Positions 1-5,475 of a DNA stretch of 7,456 bases are shown here, piece by piece. Position numbers and translations under genes: made by a program. The notes beneath the pieces were generated by a model, which did not search any database, was not told where the DNA came from, and was given only the letters and a program-made list of their open reading frames with translations. The stretch comes from Candidatus Krumholzibacteriia bacterium (GTDB lineage Bacteria; Krumholzibacteriota; Krumholzibacteriia; LZORAL124-64-63), in contig DAOWLV010000148.1 in NCBI GenBank assembly GCA_030643455.1, positions 1 to 7,456 on the forward strand, given 5' to 3'. Within the stretch, counting starts at the first letter, position 1; the number at the start of each line of letters is the position of its first letter.

Positions 1-786
1 CTTCTCTTCGTTGCGGTCGATGATCTTCACCTTCACCCCGGCGGCCAGAAGATCCCGGGCCAGTTCCCGGCCCATGGCGTTGGCCCCGACGATCATCACC
101 TTGGACAGTCGCCGTTCCTCGGCGCGGAAATAGATCAACGATCGATCGACCAGACGGCGGGTTCCCGCCAGAAAAACCTGGTCGTCGGCCATGATCACCG
201 TGTCGCCGCCGGGAATGAGGGTTTCGTCGCCGCGGACGATGGTCGTCACCAGGGCGATGTTGCTGCCCAGGGTCCGGTTGATCTCGGCCAGCGTCAGCCC
301 ATCGACCTTGGAGCCCGCTTCCACGCGGGTGCCGATGATGCGGACCTTGCCGCCGGCGAACTCGTGCACTTCGGTGGCCCCGGTCTGGAACAGGATCTCG
401 CGGATGGCGTGCACCGCCTCGTGCAAGGGATTGATGGCCAGATCGATCCCTTCCAGCAAAAGCCGGTGGTCCTGGTAATAATGTTCCTGACGAACACGGG
501 CGACCTTGACGCGGGCTCCCAGGACGTGGGCGGTCTGGCAGGCAATGATGTTGATCTCGTCCCGGTCGGTGACCGCGGCGAACAGGTCGCAGTCCTTCAT
601 GCCGATCTCGCGCAGGACAGTGGGACTGACCCCGTTGCCGATCACGAAACGGCAGTCCAGGTGCTCACTCACCTCGTCCACCCGTTCCTGGTCCATCTCC
701 ACCAGGATCAGGTCGTGTTCGCGCCGGGTGATGATCTTGGCCAGCTGGAAACCGACAGCGCCGGCTCCGATGATGACGATTTTCAC
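1..786 (-). CDS. trkA: Trk system potassium uptake protein TrkA (N-terminal 262 residues, runs off left edge)
   Basis: TrkA is the peripheral cytoplasmic NAD(H)-binding subunit that gates the TrkH/TrkG potassium channel. The translation opens with KIVIIGAGAVGFQLAK, a Rossmann fold with GxGxxG at residues 7-12. A TrkA_C-like middle segment follows (about 140-215), including TLAEINRTLGSNIALVTTIVRG. A second Rossmann repeat starts near residue 228 with MIVGANAMGRELA, where Asn replaces the middle glycine. This order (TrkA_N, TrkA_C, TrkA_N) is that of full-length two-repeat TrkA, usually about 450 residues, so the second TrkA_C and part of the second Rossmann lie outside the window. The start is GTG at 784-786, and the frame stays open to base 1. 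GTG overlaps the TGA of the threonine aldolase gene by 4 bases (GTGA), which suggests translational coupling. The family call is secure. Whether trkH lies further downstream cannot be seen. Confidence 0.93.
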   Translation of the reverse strand, partial: MKIVIIGAGAVGFQLAKIITRREHDLILVEMDQERVDEVSEHLDCRFVIGNGVSPTVLREIGMKDCDLFAAVTDRDEINIIACQTAHVLGARVKVARVRQEHYYQDHRLLLEGIDLAINPLHEAVHAIREILFQTGATEVHEFAGGKVRIIGTRVEAGSKVDGLTLAEINRTLGSNIALVTTIVRGDETLIPGGDTVIMADDQVFLAGTRRLVDRSLIYFRAEERRLSKVMIVGANAMGRELARDLLAAGVKVKIIDRNEEK

Positions 787-1835
787 GACCGGTCTCCCGC
801 AAATGAGTTGAGGGCTGCCACGGCGCGATCGATATCAGCAGCCGAATGTTCGAGATGGGGCACCAGCCTGACACGGCCCGGTCCGAACCCAACGGCCAAC
901 ACGCCACGACTTTCCAGATGGCTCAGGAGGGCTTCATCCTCTCCCGGGCCGGCCACATCGATGATCACGATGTTGGTATCCACCGGATGATTCACCTTCA
1001 GGGCCGGATGGTCAAGACCCACTGCAAGGGCCCGGGCGTGTTCGTGATCCTTTTCCAGCCGGACCAGATGGTGATCCAGGGCGTAGAGGCAGGCCGCAGC
1101 CAGGATTCCCGCCTGACGCATGCCGCCGCCCCACATCTTGCGGAAACGGTAGGCCCGGGCAATCGTGGCGCTGTCCGCGGCCAGCACCGACCCGACGGGG
1201 GCCCCCAGGGCCTTGGAAAAACACACACTCACCGAATCGGCCGGGGCGGCCAGTTCGGCCAGGGTCAACCCGGTGGCCACGTGGGCGTGCCACAGGCGGG
1301 CCCCGTCCAGATGAACCCGCAAACCGCGAGTGTGGGCCTGGTCGGAAATTTCCTGCACGTTTTTCTGGGGAAGGATCCGGCCACCGGCCCGGTTGTGAGT
1401 GTTTTCGAGACAGATCATCGTCGGCGGTGCGCAATGCACGTTGTCGGGATTGAGGGCCGCTTCAACCTGGGGCCAGTCCAGCAGACCGTCCGGCGCGTCG
1501 ACACAGGTCACCAGCAACCCGCACAGGTCTGCAGGGGCTCCAGCCTCGTAACGGTATATGTGCGCCCCGTCCTCCAGGACGACCTGGTCCCCCGACCGGG
1601 TCTGGGCCCGCAGGGCCAGCTGATTGCCCATGGTCCCGCTCGGGACGTACAGGGCCGCTTCCTTCCCCAGCAGATCGGCCACCGTCGACTGCAGACGATT
1701 GACCGTCGGATCGTCCCCGAAAACATCATCCCCGACCTCGGCCGTCATCATGGCCTTGAGCATGTCCGCCGTGGGACGCGTCACGGTGTCGCTGCGCATG
1801 TCGATCAGGGAACCCGATTGAAAAGATTTGTTCAT
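783..1835 (-). CDS. ltaE: Low-specificity L-threonine aldolase (PLP enzyme)
   Basis: A 350-residue cytosolic fold-type I PLP enzyme that cleaves L-threonine or L-allo-threonine to glycine and acetaldehyde. The length is normal for the family. Visible hallmarks: DMRSDTVTRPT at 12-22, GDDVFGDDPTVNRL at 35-48, SGTMGN at 66-71 (phosphate-binding region), LENTHN at 143-148, HLDGAR at 175-180 with the cofactor-contacting Asp177, and SKALGAPVGS at 207-216 with Lys208 as the likely Schiff-base lysine. Start is ATG at 1833-1835. The ribosome site is weak, a GGGG run about 8 bases upstream that falls within a small possible hairpin (1838-1861). The stop overlaps the trkA start, so the two are probably translated from one message. 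HU lies 111 bp upstream on the same strand, so transcription may come from the HU promoter or from an unrecognised one in that gap. Confidence 0.95.
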   Translation of the reverse strand: MNKSFQSGSLIDMRSDTVTRPTADMLKAMMTAEVGDDVFGDDPTVNRLQSTVADLLGKEAALYVPSGTMGNQLALRAQTRSGDQVVLEDGAHIYRYEAGAPADLCGLLVTCVDAPDGLLDWPQVEAALNPDNVHCAPPTMICLENTHNRAGGRILPQKNVQEISDQAHTRGLRVHLDGARLWHAHVATGLTLAELAAPADSVSVCFSKALGAPVGSVLAADSATIARAYRFRKMWGGGMRQAGILAAACLYALDHHLVRLEKDHEHARALAVGLDHPALKVNHPVDTNIVIIDVAGPGEDEALLSHLESRGVLAVGFGPGRVRLVPHLEHSAADIDRAVAALNSFAGDRS

Positions 1836-1837
1836 GT

Positions 1838-1861
1838 AACGACCCCGCTGTTTCAGTCGTT
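1838..1861 (-). promoter_or_regulatory. Possible hairpin over the threonine aldolase ribosome-binding region
   Basis: On the minus strand AACGAC and GTCGTT form a 6-bp perfect inverted repeat (1856-1861 with 1838-1843) with a 12-base loop. It ends two bases before the aldolase ATG and holds the only G-rich ribosome-binding candidate. If it folds in RNA it could dampen initiation. A 6-bp stem with a 12-base loop is weak, and a chance origin is possible. Confidence 0.25.
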
Positions 1862-1867
1862 GACGTA

Positions 1868-1889
1868 AAGAACCGGCTCTCCGGTTCTT
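1868..1889. terminator. Perfect hairpin between HU and threonine aldolase genes; weak terminator or attenuator
   Basis: AAGAACCGG and CCGGTTCTT are exact reverse complements, giving a 9-bp stem with a 4-base loop. In HU-transcript orientation (minus strand) the 3' arm ends TTCTT and is followed by TAC, so there is only a poor U-tract. It may be a weak terminator, an attenuator that lowers aldolase/trkA expression relative to HU, or an RNA-stabilising 3' hairpin. The symmetry is seen directly; the function is inferred. Confidence 0.45.
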
Positions 1890-1921
1890 AGCCGGAAAAC
1901 CGGTTCCAATGACAATCGTTG

Positions 1922-1941
1922 ACGTCCCGAACAGGGGACGT
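1922..1941. repeat. Inverted repeat just after the HU stop codon
   Basis: ACGTCCC (1922-1928) and GGGACGT (1935-1941) are perfect complements with a 6-base loop, starting 5 bases past the HU stop. There is no T-run on either side, so it is not a classic intrinsic terminator. It may be a 3'-end hairpin protecting the HU message. Part of it lies in a 10-bp direct repeat, TCGTTGACGT, found at 1857-1866 and again at 1916-1925. Confidence 0.35.
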
Positions 1942-1946
1942 GAACA

Positions 1947-2228
1947 TCAACCCGCGGCGGCGACCTTGTCTTTCAACATCTTGGACACCTTGAACACGGG
2001 CACTTTGCGGGAAGGCACGGGTACAGCCTCTCCGGTGCGCGGATTACGGGCCATACGTTCCTTGCGTTCCTTGACCTTGAAGGTGCCGAAGCCGCGTATC
2101 TCCAGATGCTGGCCGTTGACCAGCAGGTCCCCGATCTTTTCCAGGAAAAGATCCACGGTTTCCGCCACTTCCTTCTTGGTGAGACCAGTCCTTTGCGCGA
2201 TGTCTTCTACGATATCGGCCTTGGTCAT
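1947..2228 (-). CDS. HU/IHF-family DNA-binding protein
   Basis: A 93-residue nucleoid-associated protein that dimerises and bends DNA. An N-terminal helical region (MTKADIVEDIAQRTGLTKKEVAETVDLFLEKI) is followed by the beta-saddle signature RGFGTF at 45-50. The arm RNPRTGE at 61-67 carries the conserved DNA-intercalating proline (Pro63), and a basic C-terminal helix ends the protein. Length and motifs are fully typical. HU and IHF subunits cannot be told apart confidently by eye; the RNPRTGE arm and VPxRxVPxFKxSKxLK tail occur in both HU-like and IHF-alpha-like members. The ATG is preceded by AGGAGG (minus strand of 2236-2241) at 7-base spacing, an optimal ribosome site befitting an abundant protein. 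Threonine aldolase lies downstream on the same strand. Confidence 0.95.
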   Translation of the reverse strand: MTKADIVEDIAQRTGLTKKEVAETVDLFLEKIGDLLVNGQHLEIRGFGTFKVKERKERMARNPRTGEAVPVPSRKVPVFKVSKMLKDKVAAAG

Positions 2229-2284
2229 GAGTACGCCTCCTAGGTTCCTCCGTTGTTCCCCTGAAATCTCTGGATTCTCATAGC

Positions 2285-2313
2285 ATCTAACAGCATAAAC
2301 GATGAGATGTCAA
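2285..2313 (-). promoter_or_regulatory. Putative sigma-70-type promoter of the HU gene
   Basis: Minus strand: a perfect -35 box TTGACA (2308-2313), a 17-base spacer, then TTAGAT (2285-2290) as -10. The -35 is consensus and the spacing ideal; the -10 matches TATAAT at only 3 of 6 positions. A second -10-like stretch, TGCTATGAG (about 2277-2285), is too far from this -35 unless another one is used. The site is 57-85 bases upstream of the HU start codon, in a locally AT-richer stretch. Confidence 0.6.
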
Positions 2314-2525
2314 GGGCTTTATCCCATTTCGGTTCTCCGTGGTCAAAGAAACCGGGGCCCGGCCGCCGGAACGGGCAAGATGCATGATCTCCGCGGTCGG
2401 GATCTCGCAAGACGGCAGCCTTCAGAATGTCTCCTGAGTCCCCATGGTTCCACGGGCTTCCTTTAACGGGATGTTAATTGCTTGTTTGTAAGGCCTTTAG
2501 GGTATACCGAAAACAGGCTCTTCAG
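2314..2525. other. Non-coding stretch upstream of sigma-54 promoter; possible activator sites
   Basis: No convincing ORF is seen here. Two inverted repeats lie at suitable distances to be enhancer-binding-protein sites for the sigma-54 promoter. TTAAC-N5-GTTAA (2463-2477) is centred about 83 bases before the predicted transcription start. The imperfect CCCATGG-TT-CCACGGG (2441-2456) is centred about 105 bases before it. The 2354-2380 part is very GC-rich. The repeats are seen directly; regulator binding is inferred and uncertain. Confidence 0.3.
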
Positions 2526-2542
2526 TTGGCACCCACTTTGCA
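2526..2542 (+). promoter_or_regulatory. Sigma-54 (RpoN) -24/-12 promoter of the FN3 lipoprotein gene
   Basis: TTGGCAC (2526-2532), five bases, then TTGCA (2538-2542). The invariant GG (2528-2529) and GC (2540-2541) are exactly 10 bases apart. Compared with the YTGGCACG-N4-TTGCW consensus, only the G after CAC is missing. Transcription would start near 2553, giving a leader of about 115 bases before the lipoprotein ATG. RpoN promoters need an AAA+ activator, so the lipoprotein is probably expressed conditionally. Confidence 0.75.
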
Positions 2543-2559
2543 ATTGCCCAGCCTGAGAA

Positions 2560-2598
2560 TGTGGCCGGGAGGGGCAGTCATCAAGCAACTGTGCCACA
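2560..2598 (+). other. Possible leader hairpin in lipoprotein 5' UTR
   Basis: TGTGGC (2560-2565) pairs with GCCACA (2593-2598), and inside it CAGT (2575-2578) pairs with ACTG (2588-2591). This makes an interrupted stem just downstream of the predicted sigma-54 start site. The arms are short. It resembles no riboswitch I recognise, and it could simply be leader structure or chance. Confidence 0.2.
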
Positions 2599-2667
2599 AC
2601 AACGGATCCCTTCCGGCCCGTTCCTGAAACCATCGGGCAACTTAGCGAACTTTGAAGGAGGACCACC

Positions 2668-3084
2668 ATGGTCAGCAACAAGATGATCGTGACTTTCATG
2701 CTCATCGTCATCGCCAGCATGGCTTTCACCGGCTGCAGCGACGACAATCCCGTCACCACCGTGATTCCCGTGGACACCGCGCCTCCGGCCGTTCCGGCCA
2801 ATCTGAGCGTGGACTACACCAGCAGCTCGGCCGTCGTCAACTGGGACATGAGCACCGTTGATCCCGACCTGGCCGGCTACATCGTGACCAGGGAACGCTA
2901 CGGCGTCATCGATACCCTGGTCGGCACTCCGGCTCTCATTTCCAGCTATGAGGACATGAATCCTCTGACCGGCACCAGCCTGTACCACGTCTACTCCGTG
3001 GACCACGCCGGCAACGAGAGCGCCGTGGCAACGGTGAGCCTGACGATCGTACGCGAACATCAGGATTCCGACCTGAACCACTAG
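2668..3084 (+). CDS. Small lipoprotein with one fibronectin type III-like domain
   Basis: 138 residues. The N-terminus is a lipoprotein signal: Lys5, hydrophobic IVTFMLIVIASMAF, then lipobox FTGC with Cys23 as the lipidated residue. Ser24 at +2 would favour outer-membrane sorting under the E. coli rule. A Pro-rich linker (TAPPAVPANL) leads into a domain of about 90 residues. Its pattern is that of an FN3 fold: VVNWDMSTVDPDLAGYIVTRE, then YHVYSVDHAGNESAVATVSL. A short polar tail ends the protein. It is probably periplasm- or surface-facing; no catalytic motif is seen, and partner or ligand is unknown. ATG is chosen because AAGGAGG (2655-2661) sits 6 bases upstream. It is a single-gene unit: sigma-54 promoter upstream, shared terminator downstream, convergent with the M50 gene. 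The lipoprotein call is strong; FN3 is good but based on pattern only. Confidence 0.88.
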   Translation: MVSNKMIVTFMLIVIASMAFTGCSDDNPVTTVIPVDTAPPAVPANLSVDYTSSSAVVNWDMSTVDPDLAGYIVTRERYGVIDTLVGTPALISSYEDMNPLTGTSLYHVYSVDHAGNESAVATVSLTIVREHQDSDLNH

Positions 3085-3129
3085 AAGCTCGAGCCTAAAA
3101 TGGTTCCCGTTCGCTGGTTGATCGAAAAA

Positions 3130-3153
3130 GCCCTCCGTCACATGACGGAGGGC
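3130..3153. terminator. Bidirectional intrinsic terminator between convergent lipoprotein and M50 units
   Basis: GCCCTCCGTCA (3130-3140) and TGACGGAGGGC (3143-3153) are perfect complements: an 11-bp palindromic stem, realistically 10 bp with a 4-base loop. Minus-strand transcripts leaving the M50 gene meet TTTTT immediately after the stem, a strong rho-independent terminator. Plus-strand transcripts from the lipoprotein gene get only CCTTTCCC, so termination should be weaker in that direction. Confidence 0.88.
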
Positions 3154-3200
3154 CTTTCCCGTTGAGGGAGATCAGCCGAAACGGTATCCGGCCTCCGCAA

Positions 3201-3893
3201 TCAGGCTCCCCCCAGGTGGGCAATCATTTCGGTGATCTGGAAGAACGGATTGATCACCGCCATGATGGCTTTCGAGAACACGGCGCCGAGGGGTGTGTAC
3301 CTCACCGCCATCAGGAAACCGATCACGATCAGCATGCCGTACCGGCGCAGGTTCTCGTAGTTGGCCCGGGCTTCGGGCGGCAGAAACCGGCTCATGATCC
3401 AGCTCCCGTCCAGCGGGGGCAAGGGCAGCAGGTTGAATACCGCCAGAACCACGTTGATCATCACCCCGGTCTGGAACATCGTGAACAGGAACCTCAGCAG
3501 GGACGGCTCGCCGTGGCCGCCGGGCGCATGTGCGGGAAAACCGCCGATGGCCAGGGTCACCCCCAGCAGGACGGCAAAAACCAGGGCCAACAGCAGGTTG
3601 CTGATCGGACCCGCTGCCGCGACCTTGGGATGATCGTCCATGGGGTTGTTCAGACGGCCGGGATTGACCGGAACGGGTTTGGCCCAGCCGAACATGATGC
3701 CTCCGGTGAAGGACAGGATCAACGGCACGACGATACTGCCCACCGGGTCGATGTGGGGCAGCGGATTGAGGGTCAGCCGGCCCGCGTCATGGGCCGTGTT
3801 GTCCCCCAGTTTCCAGGCTACCCAGCCATGGGCGACCTCGTGCACGACCACTGAAAAAACCAAGACCAGGATTTGTACGGCCACCAGTTCCAA
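3201..3893 (-). CDS. M50-family (site-2-protease-like) membrane metallopeptidase
   Basis: 230-residue polytopic membrane protein of the short, PDZ-less M50 branch (YwhC/Rip3-like). HEVAH at 18-22 is the HExxH zinc/catalytic motif within the first helix. AGPISN at 94-99 is the conserved family loop, and NLLPLPPLDG at 154-163 carries Asp162, the third zinc ligand. All catalytic residues are present, so it should be active on membrane-embedded substrates; which ones is unknown. Hydrophobic segments fall near 3-20, 50-65, 93-115, 141-158 and 184-198. TTG (3891-3893) is taken as the start because AAGGAAGAAGG ends 6 bases upstream and no ATG, GTG or TTG codon lies between it and the upstream gene. 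A GTG three codons inside is the alternative. It follows the glycosyltransferase by 23 bp (same operon) and ends at the bidirectional terminator. Confidence 0.9.
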   Translation of the reverse strand: MELVAVQILVLVFSVVVHEVAHGWVAWKLGDNTAHDAGRLTLNPLPHIDPVGSIVVPLILSFTGGIMFGWAKPVPVNPGRLNNPMDDHPKVAAAGPISNLLLALVFAVLLGVTLAIGGFPAHAPGGHGEPSLLRFLFTMFQTGVMINVVLAVFNLLPLPPLDGSWIMSRFLPPEARANYENLRRYGMLIVIGFLMAVRYTPLGAVFSKAIMAVINPFFQITEMIAHLGGA

Positions 3894-3916
3894 ACCAGAC
3901 CTTCTTCCTTGAATTG

Positions 3917-5062
3917 CTACGAGATTCGTTGCCGGCCGGGCAGACCTTGCCAGGCCTCCCAGACCGTGTCCACGTCGATGTTTTCCATCCAGCCGAATTC
4001 TTCACCCCGCCGGTCGGGCAGCCGGCCACCGCTTCTGACGACGACCACCTCGGGCGCGGGCGGTTTCCACAGGGCCGGGTCCGTCGGTCCGAACAGGGTC
4101 ACCGTGGGTACGCGCAGGGCGCCGGCCATGTGCATAACTCCGGTGTCGTTGCAGAGGAACCTGTCCGCCTGCTGGAGCAGGGCCGCCCCCACACCCACCG
4201 GGCAGGCAGGCGCCACCTGGACCCCGCCAGATCCCATTTCATCGGCGAGCAGCCCGGTCACCGCTGCCAGGGGCCCGGCATCGGCCGGCCCGTGCAGGAT
4301 AAGAATATTCTCCCCCGCGGCCACCGCCCTGGAAGCGACTTCGGCGAATCGCTCCGCCGGCCAGACGTTCTGCTTCTTGCCGGCTCCGGGATGAATCGCC
4401 CAGAAACCCGGTCCCATTCCCAGATCCGTCAGGATCCGCCGCGCAAAGGCCGTCTCCTCGGGCGAGGGCACCACCACCGTGGAATGATCGTCCGTGCTGA
4501 TCCCGATCGCCCGCAGGGGCGCCAGATTGTGTTCCACCGTGTGGGTTTTCTGGACCGGTTCGGACGGCATCTCCAGCGAAAAGGCGTGGCGGCTGATGTC
4601 CCAGCCGAACGGGGCGCTGTCGCCCCCCACCACATACCGGGTACCGGAAAAGAGTGCAATGGCGGAACTGGTCACGGAAAAGGAAACGCTGCTCAGGACA
4701 AACGCCACCTCGGCCCGGTAGTTCCGCAGTCGGCCCACGAACCGGAACAACTCGGTGGGGCGGCGCCACATCTTCTTGTCGAAGGTCACCACATGATCCA
4801 GGTGGGGATTGTGCAGGACGACCTCCTCGTTCACCGGGGCGGTCACCAGGAGTATTTCCGCCCCTGGAAACGTCTCCCTGATCGCCCGCAGGGCCGGGGT
4901 GGCGCAAACCATGTCGCCCATCTGATTGTGTTGACGGACGATCAGGATCCGACGGGGACACAGGGCCACCAGTTCCGCCGGGGTCAGGGCGGGACGGTGC
5001 GCCAGGCGGGCCATCAGGCTGCTCAGCTGACGTTTCAAGGTTCGGGTGGGATTCGCGCTCAT
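3917..5062 (-). CDS. Glycosyltransferase family 9 (heptosyltransferase-like) protein
   Basis: 381 residues, within the usual size of GT9 ADP-heptose:LPS heptosyltransferases. The N-terminal Rossmann half has ILIVRQHNQMGDMVCATPALRAI, with the conserved GD at 49-50 (Asp50 in the acceptor-side catalytic position). The C-terminal nucleotide-sugar half has HPGAGKKQNVWPAERF (224-239) and NDTGVMHMAGALRVPTVTLFGPTDP (305-329), the family signatures. It likely adds a sugar to LPS core or another envelope glycan at the cytoplasmic face of the inner membrane; donor and acceptor cannot be told. The ATG has almost no Shine-Dalgarno at proper spacing (GGAG only 2 bases away). The ATG overlaps the TGA of a minus-strand frame (ATGA), so coupling is possible; Met17 is an alternative start. 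The M50 gene follows after 23 bp. Confidence 0.92.
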   Translation of the reverse strand: MSANPTRTLKRQLSSLMARLAHRPALTPAELVALCPRRILIVRQHNQMGDMVCATPALRAIRETFPGAEILLVTAPVNEEVVLHNPHLDHVVTFDKKMWRRPTELFRFVGRLRNYRAEVAFVLSSVSFSVTSSAIALFSGTRYVVGGDSAPFGWDISRHAFSLEMPSEPVQKTHTVEHNLAPLRAIGISTDDHSTVVVPSPEETAFARRILTDLGMGPGFWAIHPGAGKKQNVWPAERFAEVASRAVAAGENILILHGPADAGPLAAVTGLLADEMGSGGVQVAPACPVGVGAALLQQADRFLCNDTGVMHMAGALRVPTVTLFGPTDPALWKPPAPEVVVVRSGGRLPDRRGEEFGWMENIDVDTVWEAWQGLPGRQRIS

Positions 5063-5083
5063 GGCTCCAGGGTTTGTCGGGGG

Positions 5084-5100
5084 TTGGCATACCCCTTGCG
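5084..5100 (+). promoter_or_regulatory. Second sigma-54-like promoter, inside the rsgA-glycosyltransferase gap
   Basis: TTGGCAT (5084-5090), five bases, then TTGCG (5096-5100). GG (5086-5087) and GC (5098-5099) have the required 10-base separation. Deviations from consensus are T for C at the end of TTGGCAC, A for the following G, and G for the final W. Predicted start is near 5111, reading into the plus-strand ORF at 5179. Two GC-rich mini-hairpins follow (GCCGG-N6-CCGGC at 5116-5131 and CCGGTT-TC-AACCGG at 5153-5166). Confidence 0.55.
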
Positions 5101-5178
5101 TATCGCGGGGACCATGCCGGTTCGTTCCGGCGGCTTCAACGAGTCGTCAAGACCGGTTTCAACCGGGAGTTTTGTGAA

Positions 5179-5475
5179 TTGGATCGTTTCAACCGCTTCA
5201 ACAGACTGGGCCGCTTGGCCGCGGCCGGTTTGGGACTGGCCTATCTGGGCGGTCTGAGCCTCGGTCTGTACGAGATAACCGCCAAATCCCCCACCCTGCT
5301 GGGCGATCCCCTGCCGGGCTGGTGGGCCACCGACCGGGCCGAAAAGACCACCCGCTGGAACCCACCCACGGGATTTTTTCCCCTGGACAAGCTCCTGCAT
5401 GAAGGCGAAGAGGCCCTCAGATTCTACCGCTTCCTGTCCTTGCGCTCTTCCAGATCCTTCAGCAACGCCAGATAG
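5179..5475 (+). CDS. Hypothetical small single-helix membrane protein, possibly a truncated VanZ-like remnant
   Basis: 98 residues from TTG at 5179, which has GGGAG (5165-5169) 9 bases upstream and lies downstream of the sigma-54 match. The same frame is open back to a TTG at 5074, but that precedes the promoter. The N-terminus is basic (Arg3, 6, 9, 12), followed by one hydrophobic helix (about 13-31) and then a polar Trp/Pro-rich stretch. Codon use favours CTG, GGC, GCC and ACC, and third-position GC is about three quarters by hand count, which supports coding. PLDKLLHEGEEAL (68-80) recalls the DKxxHFxxYA motif of VanZ-like proteins, but the later helices are absent. The last 52 bases run over the 3' end of convergent rsgA, so the gene may be truncated or decayed. 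The minus-strand frame (see rejected items) competes for the same DNA. Function unknown. Confidence 0.4.
   Translation: MDRFNRFNRLGRLAAAGLGLAYLGGLSLGLYEITAKSPTLLGDPLPGWWATDRAEKTTRWNPPTGFFPLDKLLHEGEEALRFYRFLSLRSSRSFSNAR

Noticed and set aside
846..1868. Long plus-strand open frame (340 codons) opposite threonine aldolase
   Set aside because: A shadow of the aldolase gene, whose motifs and catalytic lysine are all intact on the minus strand.
2468..2482. Another GG-N10-GC pair with TTGCT upstream of the lipoprotein gene, resembling a sigma-54 site
   Set aside because: It lacks the T before GG and the CAC of the -24 box. The site at 2526-2542 is far better, and weak pairs like this are expected by chance.
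3914..5257. Long plus-strand open frame (447 codons) opposite the glycosyltransferase
   Set aside because: It is antisense to a gene with clear GT9 motifs, and its translation is His/Gly/Arg-rich without domains, typical of a shadow frame in GC-rich DNA.
5059..5400. Minus-strand ORF (about 113 residues from ATG at 5398-5400) ending in an ATGA overlap with the glycosyltransferase start
   Set aside because: The translation is Gly/Gln-rich with no recognisable domain, has no ribosome site, and its codon bias is weaker than that of the opposite-strand frame. Kept as an open question in the findings rather than called as a gene.
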